From NCBI GenBank assembly GCA_015501585.1, contig JADNRY010000360.1, positions 1 to 61,651 on the forward strand: a stretch of 61,651 nucleotides of DNA, in the 5' to 3' direction. Source of the stretch: Rhodocollybia butyracea (lineage: Eukaryota > Basidiomycota > Agaricomycetes > Agaricales > Omphalotaceae). Below are positions 56,986 to 61,651 of the stretch, one piece after another (within the stretch, counting starts at the first letter, position 1; every line of letters starts with the position of its first letter). The notes under the pieces were generated by a model, which saw nothing but the letters and a program-made list of their open reading frames with translations, did not search any database and was not told the DNA's origin. Made by a program: the position numbers and the translations under genes.

Positions 56986-57844
56986 AGATGGTCACGAAGA
57001 ATGGGTAATAATGAAATATGTATATTCCATCTCGTACACGACTAATAACTCTAACTAGCAGTGGTACGTACAACATAAACAACGAACGAGTCATTCTCTA
57101 CCCTCAAAGATCTGTGCATTCCCAAAAATTCCCTGCTGCAACCACCATTGCATTACTACTGCCGCCTCGATAGGGTGAATTCCAAGTTTGATTTGCGAGA
57201 GATGTATGAGGTAAACGAAGAGGCCGATAGGCTGAATTCTAAAAAAAAAGTGACGAGTAAGTAAACGAGAAGTAAAGTAGGGTTCCGACACGCGCCGAAA
57301 AAAAGTGAGAGGAGAACAAGTTAGAGTCGTTGAAGATGCTTGATGCTGTCGGCCATTGGATCATCCCTCGTCATAAGTGTTCCTTTGTGACTTCCGTTGC
57401 CAGCGTTTCCTAGCGTTTGCGGTTCAGTTTGCTCAACATCTTGCACAAATTGAAGGTTCCGTTTGTTCTTACAACTTGCATAAATTTAAAGAGAGGATTG
57501 ATTAGTGCTTGAGTTTGACCTAAGTCTTGAGATTTTGAGTGACTTGAGAAAGAGAATTTGACAGGAAAATCGACAGAGGAAAAAGCACAAATGTATTCGA
57601 CAATCAAGTCGTGAGATATAATTCAGCTGAACTGTACAGCTGTCACGAGATCTCCAAATGCCGGCCGCTTGACTTAAGCTTTTTTTTCCTGCGCCTGTGC
57701 TTCCGCGCACTTCTTGGACCACCCGCCTTGGGTTACGTGCTTCGGATAATAATGTTTTGCAGTACTACAACTTTGGCTTCATTGGCTTGACAAATTTTAT
57801 ATTCAAAAGTAGTTGCTGCAGTGAGCAAGGCCACCCGACATGGA

Positions 57845-57975
57845 TATGCATAATAGCGTATAATCCAGTATAATCAGGTATGACAATTATACCCAGAGTA
57901 TATTGAAAATGACTCTCAGGGCGGTATGATGGGGTATGATTTGGCATTTTGATTACGCCGAGTATACAATTATAC
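57845..57975 (+). repeat. GATTATAC-rich segment, copy 2
   Basis: TATAATC, ATTATAC and GGTATGA words repeated. Boundaries approximate. Confidence 0.5.
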
Positions 57976-58539
57976 CGTTTACATTTGTGTGAAATTGCTG
58001 ATGTAATGAAGGTTTTGAGAAAAGGTATGACATACGGCTCTGTCACCTATTGTATTCATGCTTCATCTAAACCTCCTCTCTTAATAGAAAGGAAGTGGCG
58101 GAAGATCCAAATGGGTATTCTAGTGCAACTCCCAGTTGATTGACAAAACTAACCTACTGAGATTAACCAGAGCGTTCACTGGCACTGATTTTTCTGGCCC
58201 GGAATTTTTCCCAAAGGTTGAGCCCCCGGAAGATGTATGACTGCACTTGTTTTTGGTTGTCAAAAGCTAATAGACATCCATGCCTACAGAAGCGTTTCTT
58301 GTTGTTTTTCAGACGAAAACGTCAACTTAGTTGTGGTGGATCGGCGTGTACATTTTGAATAGCAAACAAGATGTTATGGAAGTCTAAGATTTTGAATACA
58401 CGCTGCCCTAAAGGATATCCGAGCAAATAGAGGACACTGGGGTCGGGTAGCGAGTTTCTTACGCTAACCGAGATCCCTTCAGTGGGATCCATCTAAATAT
58501 CATGCTCGATAATTATTTGATAAGTATTAAACTGAAACC

Positions 58540-58665
58540 GTATATCACGTACCTCAAGATTTATGTAATGACTGTCTCAAACAGAAAACGAGCTGAGAGG
58601 ATGATTCAAGGAGACATAGTGTTCCAGGAGTGATTTCACACTGCCTGTGATTAGAGCCAGATGAG
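58540..58665 (+). repeat. Dispersed repeat R3, copy 3
   Basis: Matches 35395-35520 ('atcacgtacctc', 'atgactgtctcaaac', 'tcaaggagac', 'cactgcctgtgattagag'). Confidence 0.65.
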
Positions 58666-58789
58666 CCAGCTAGAGAAACCACAAGGTTTATGCAGGACAC
58701 CAGCAGCCGAAAATGGCTCCTGCTTTGATCCTGCTCTCAACCAGAACTCCACCATAACTTCGCAAAGACTGCCTCCGCAGCGACAACTA

Positions 58790-59155
58790 TCATCTCCTTC
58801 TCCCCCGCACACAGGAACGCTCACAACGGTGTTGCTCGTAACCAATTCAGCACCTACAAAGGTGACCATGGCCCATCTTGTCCTCTGGAATCTAGGGTTG
58901 GTTATTAGATTTCCTCCCAGCTCTAGTATTCTTTTTCCCCGCGCCCTCGTCACCCATTCCAGGTTGCATGGTAAAGAAAAGGGAACGCGTTGTGCTGTGG
59001 TTCAGTACTTTTCGGGTGGGTTACCCTTGGCTGACAGCTATGGAGTTTTAGGATCGTCTAGTGAGATTATCGGACGAACATTGATGCTTGAGACCAGCTC
59101 GGTTGAGAGGGTTGCTGGGATGGTTGCTATAAGCGTCTCGGAAGCATGTTCATAG
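58790..59155 (+). pseudogene. Fragment resembling a fungal 2OG-Fe(II) dioxygenase-like domain
   Basis: Within an open frame, HLVLWNLGLVIRFPPSSSIL, FPRALVTHSRL and GTRCAVVQYFSGGLPLADSY recall a double-stranded beta-helix segment (HLVLW-LGLVIEFPPGS.., ..H.N, ..R.S.TQY..GGLFRW) common in agaricomycete hypothetical proteins, some linked to transposons. The N-terminal iron-ligand part is missing and the end is altered. Recognition is from memory of the pattern, so moderate confidence only. Confidence 0.5.
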
Positions 59156-59299
59156 AGTCACTGGCCATGGGTTAACGAATATGAAGACCAGTAGTGCATT
59201 CATAGGCTCGATTACGATTGATACATCGTACGATTACTTACCGAAGCGGATATACAAAATAAATGGAGAAGGGGCGTCAAGCTTTTCAAAACACTTCCA

Positions 59300-60280
59300 A
59301 ATGACAGATATTACGCGCAGGACATAGGAGCGTTCGCCACGGAGATGTCTGGCTTACGCGAAATCTGAATAGTGATTGCGACACCTAAAGTAACAGCAAT
59401 TAGTTAAAACGATTAGGACAGAGTGAACGCATAAATACTCAAGTTTAGCGCGTTTTCAAACAGAGAGACAAGGCAGGACCCCAGATAACTGGAGAGTCAT
59501 GATAGCAGAAAACTAGAAGCGAAGGTCGGTCCATGAGGTATACTTAGAACAAAGGAACAAAAACAAGTAAATAAACCTTGCTAGTGAAGATTTGGCTTGG
59601 CGATCCCATATTCGTCGTATTCGTCGTATACGATGTGGAGACAATGGCCCTTGAGAGTTTGGGATCCGAGAGGTCGACGAGTGTGATGTTTACAAGCGTT
59701 CTTCCCAGCGTTAGAAAACCCAACTGAAATTCCTCAGTGTCCGAACCGGTAAACAACCACAGAGAGCTCGAAGCGAGGAATTTCTGGATGAAAGAATGAA
59801 GACGCGCTGGTCAAGTAGATTTGACATGGTGAAAGATGTCGATGAGTATTGCGCAAAAGCTAGGTTCAACTAGAAATCTCGTAGAATCTCGTAGAGTCAA
59901 ACTATCGTGATACTATTGTTCTTGGATGTTGGAACCGGCCACTGCACAAGCGCATCTGAAAGCAAGATCCACTGAGGAATGTGCGATATCGATATGTTGC
60001 TACGCTTTAGACTCAAATAACTCGAGGGCTGAAGCAACTCACTATGATCAAGATCTCAAGATCTCAAGCTTCAAGGATAATCGATAACGAACGCTGTGTA
60101 GTCCCGTTCCTTGGACAGATCCAGACTCTAGCTCGTGTAGATTCGGTAAGAGTGATAACGGGTGTGCCAGGCTTGCGCAGGTCTTGAATGTTTCGAGGAA
60201 GAAGGATTAGATATATGACAGAGGCGTGTTAGACTCTTCTTTTTCTTTTTACACCGCCCATTTACCTCCTTTATTTTCTC
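59300..60280 (-). pseudogene. F-box family relic (copy D)
   Basis: Parallels copy B over coding and 3' non-coding parts: RVHEL-like and SLETFKTCAS-like segments near 60210-60120, LTLGRTLVNITLVDLSDPKL near 59720-59640, and the flank with GCGTTCGCCACGGAG at about 59330. Many breaks, and the 5' F-box end is missing. Confidence 0.65.
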
Positions 60281-60971
60281 CAACACATCAGGAAACAGTG
60301 AAATGATGTGTATCCATCACTGAGGTGTATGTAGCATCCTGTATACATCATATCATATGTAGTCTTGACCATACTATCTGTACGAGGATGTATCAATACA
60401 AAGGATATGTATCAGTGGCATCGGAGTACATAGACTTCTTTACAGTCAGTATACAACAGGGGGGGGATCTGTACAATACTACATTACACACACAGGGAGG
60501 CAAAACATGCTTACAGGGCTGAGAGAGGGAAGGCGTCTGAAGGCGTTTGAGGTCGAAATCAAGGCTAATCAAGGCCCCCGAGGGTCGCCACTTGTGACTC
60601 GTAAGCGAGATACTTAGAAGGCATTTCACATACTTAAGGCTATTATCACTCAGCAGTGACATATTGGCGGAAAGGAGCGGAAAGGATGAAACAATGTCAT
60701 ATGGCCGAGAGCCGGCACCTGCCCTAAACTTACAGTCACGTTATCGTTCGTTCTAATTTTTTTTCGAACATTTTCTTTCCTCAACCACGTTCTTCAAGTT
60801 CTTCCCTCCGACGACATCTCTGCCCTGTCTATGCCTCAAGCTCAAGTGCTCAAGTCCCAGGCTGCGTTGGATCTAACTCTTTGAAGTGTCTTCAACCAAA
60901 CATTATGCAAGCTTTTGAGTCTTTCATTTGAGTTGGTTACAAAGAGGTCAGTGATAAAGAAAAGGTCCGTC
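60281..60971. other. No supported gene
   Basis: Short frames only; 60300-60400 has ATGTAT/ATACAT-rich sequence. Confidence 0.45.
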
Positions 60972-61255
60972 TTTTGTGTTGGATAATAAAATAGAACACG
61001 ATATTACCACTCGGGATAATATATAGCACAACGGCAGAATAGAGTGAAAAGCACAATATATTCCGTTTGCCCCCTACAGCACTGAGAGAGGGGCAATCGG
61101 ATGAGGTAGCGTATATCTAGCTGCTGCTTATATACTGGTAATGGGGTGATAGGAAATAAGTACGTGTAAGTATGTGTCAATAATGAGTGTGAGATAACTA
61201 TGAGCTTGATCAATCATAACAATGATACTGATATCTTGTGATATCCAACATTTTG
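60972..61255 (+). mobile_element. Solo LTR, copia type (60977-61250), with TTTTG duplication
   Basis: 274 bp, begins TGTTGGATAATA and ends TGATATCCAACA, so TG..CA with inverted ends. TTTTG stands at 60972-60976 and 61251-61255. The first nine bases equal the LTR start at 47217. Orientation cannot be decided from the ends alone. Confidence 0.85.
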
Positions 61256-61651
61256 CTGTCTACATTTCTTGAACGCTTGCTCATATCTGAATATTCTAGG
61301 TTTACCGCTGTTGTTATGTGGTTCGCTGCCAATGCTTCCTCCAAGTTCGCCTACACCGAGGTGTCCCAACGGTACGCTGCCGCTCTAACTTGTTTCTCGT
61401 ATTTCTGACAATACTTCCTACAGTCTGCTTTCACTGAGGTGTCCAATTAAATAAGGTATCCCTGCCATTGTTACGCATCTGTTCCGTGCTACATAGTATA
61501 TGCTTAGAATCCTAATGATACTTAGTGTACGCGTAGTTTAATGTTGTTTGCATTGTTTACATCGCAATAAACTGTTTTGAACTCCTCTAGTCTGCACCTC
61601 AAACTGAGTAATTCACCTGAAATGTGATCAAAATCTGGTGTCTTCCTCGTA
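61256..61651. other. No supported gene
   Basis: 'caccgaggtgtccca' and 'cactgaggtgtccaa' form a short imperfect repeat about 80 bases apart. Nothing else recognised. Confidence 0.4.

Larger units (their letters stand above)
55630..58539. other. Intergenic, no supported gene
   Basis: No coding frame with recognisable features. It holds two AT-rich segments with repeated GATTATAC/TATAAT words (56773-56985 and 57845-57975). Confidence 0.45.

Overview
The window looks like nuclear DNA of an agaricomycete (mushroom-forming basidiomycete) fungus. Coding genes are split by many introns of about 40-60 bases with GT..AG ends. The recognisable families are those that are expanded in Agaricomycetes: a NACHT-WD40 (NOD-like receptor type) protein, FunK1 kinases, a DUF6698 protein, F-box proteins, a subtilase and lineage-specific multi-pass membrane proteins. 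No species is assigned.

Layout. 2.0-6.6 kb: a NACHT-WD40 gene (minus strand) with fifteen near-identical WD40 blades, broken by several small frameshifts. 8.5-10.4 kb: a decayed copy of the mitochondrial ABC transporter ATM1. 11.4-14.5 kb: three genes, including an intact eight-exon DUF6698 gene. 15.7-17.4 kb: an S8 protease gene with one premature stop. 18.1-31.8 kb: a decayed PGS1 gene (phosphatidylglycerophosphate synthase) cut in two by an 11.86-kb element that has ~970-bp terminal inverted repeats and an exact 8-bp target duplication. The element carries blocks of a ~36-bp satellite in both orientations and has itself been hit by two hAT-type insertions, a 1-kb solo LTR, a foldback MITE and one insertion of unknown type. 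The solo LTR holds eight hairpins with a constant loop and changing but complementary arms. 33.7-34.5 kb: an intact beta-carbonic anhydrase. 35-43 kb and 59-60 kb: one long and three eroded copies of one F-box gene, mixed with a FunK1 relic and a small membrane-protein gene. 44.5-46.9 kb: an intact FunK1 kinase, followed by a Ty1/copia 3' end. 47.5-53.1 kb: two divergent paralogous membrane-protein genes. 53.3-55.6 kb: three MITEs in a row. 61 kb: a solo copia-type LTR with exact 5-bp target duplication.

Overall this is accessory, repeat-rich sequence. Of roughly fifteen recognisable genes only about five read through cleanly (the 11.4-kb gene, DUF6698, carbonic anhydrase, FunK1 and the 47-49 kb membrane protein). 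Because those interspersed genes are open over many exons, the breaks elsewhere look like real decay rather than poor sequence, although the WD40 indels deserve read-level checking. No rRNA, tRNA or CRISPR array was recognised.
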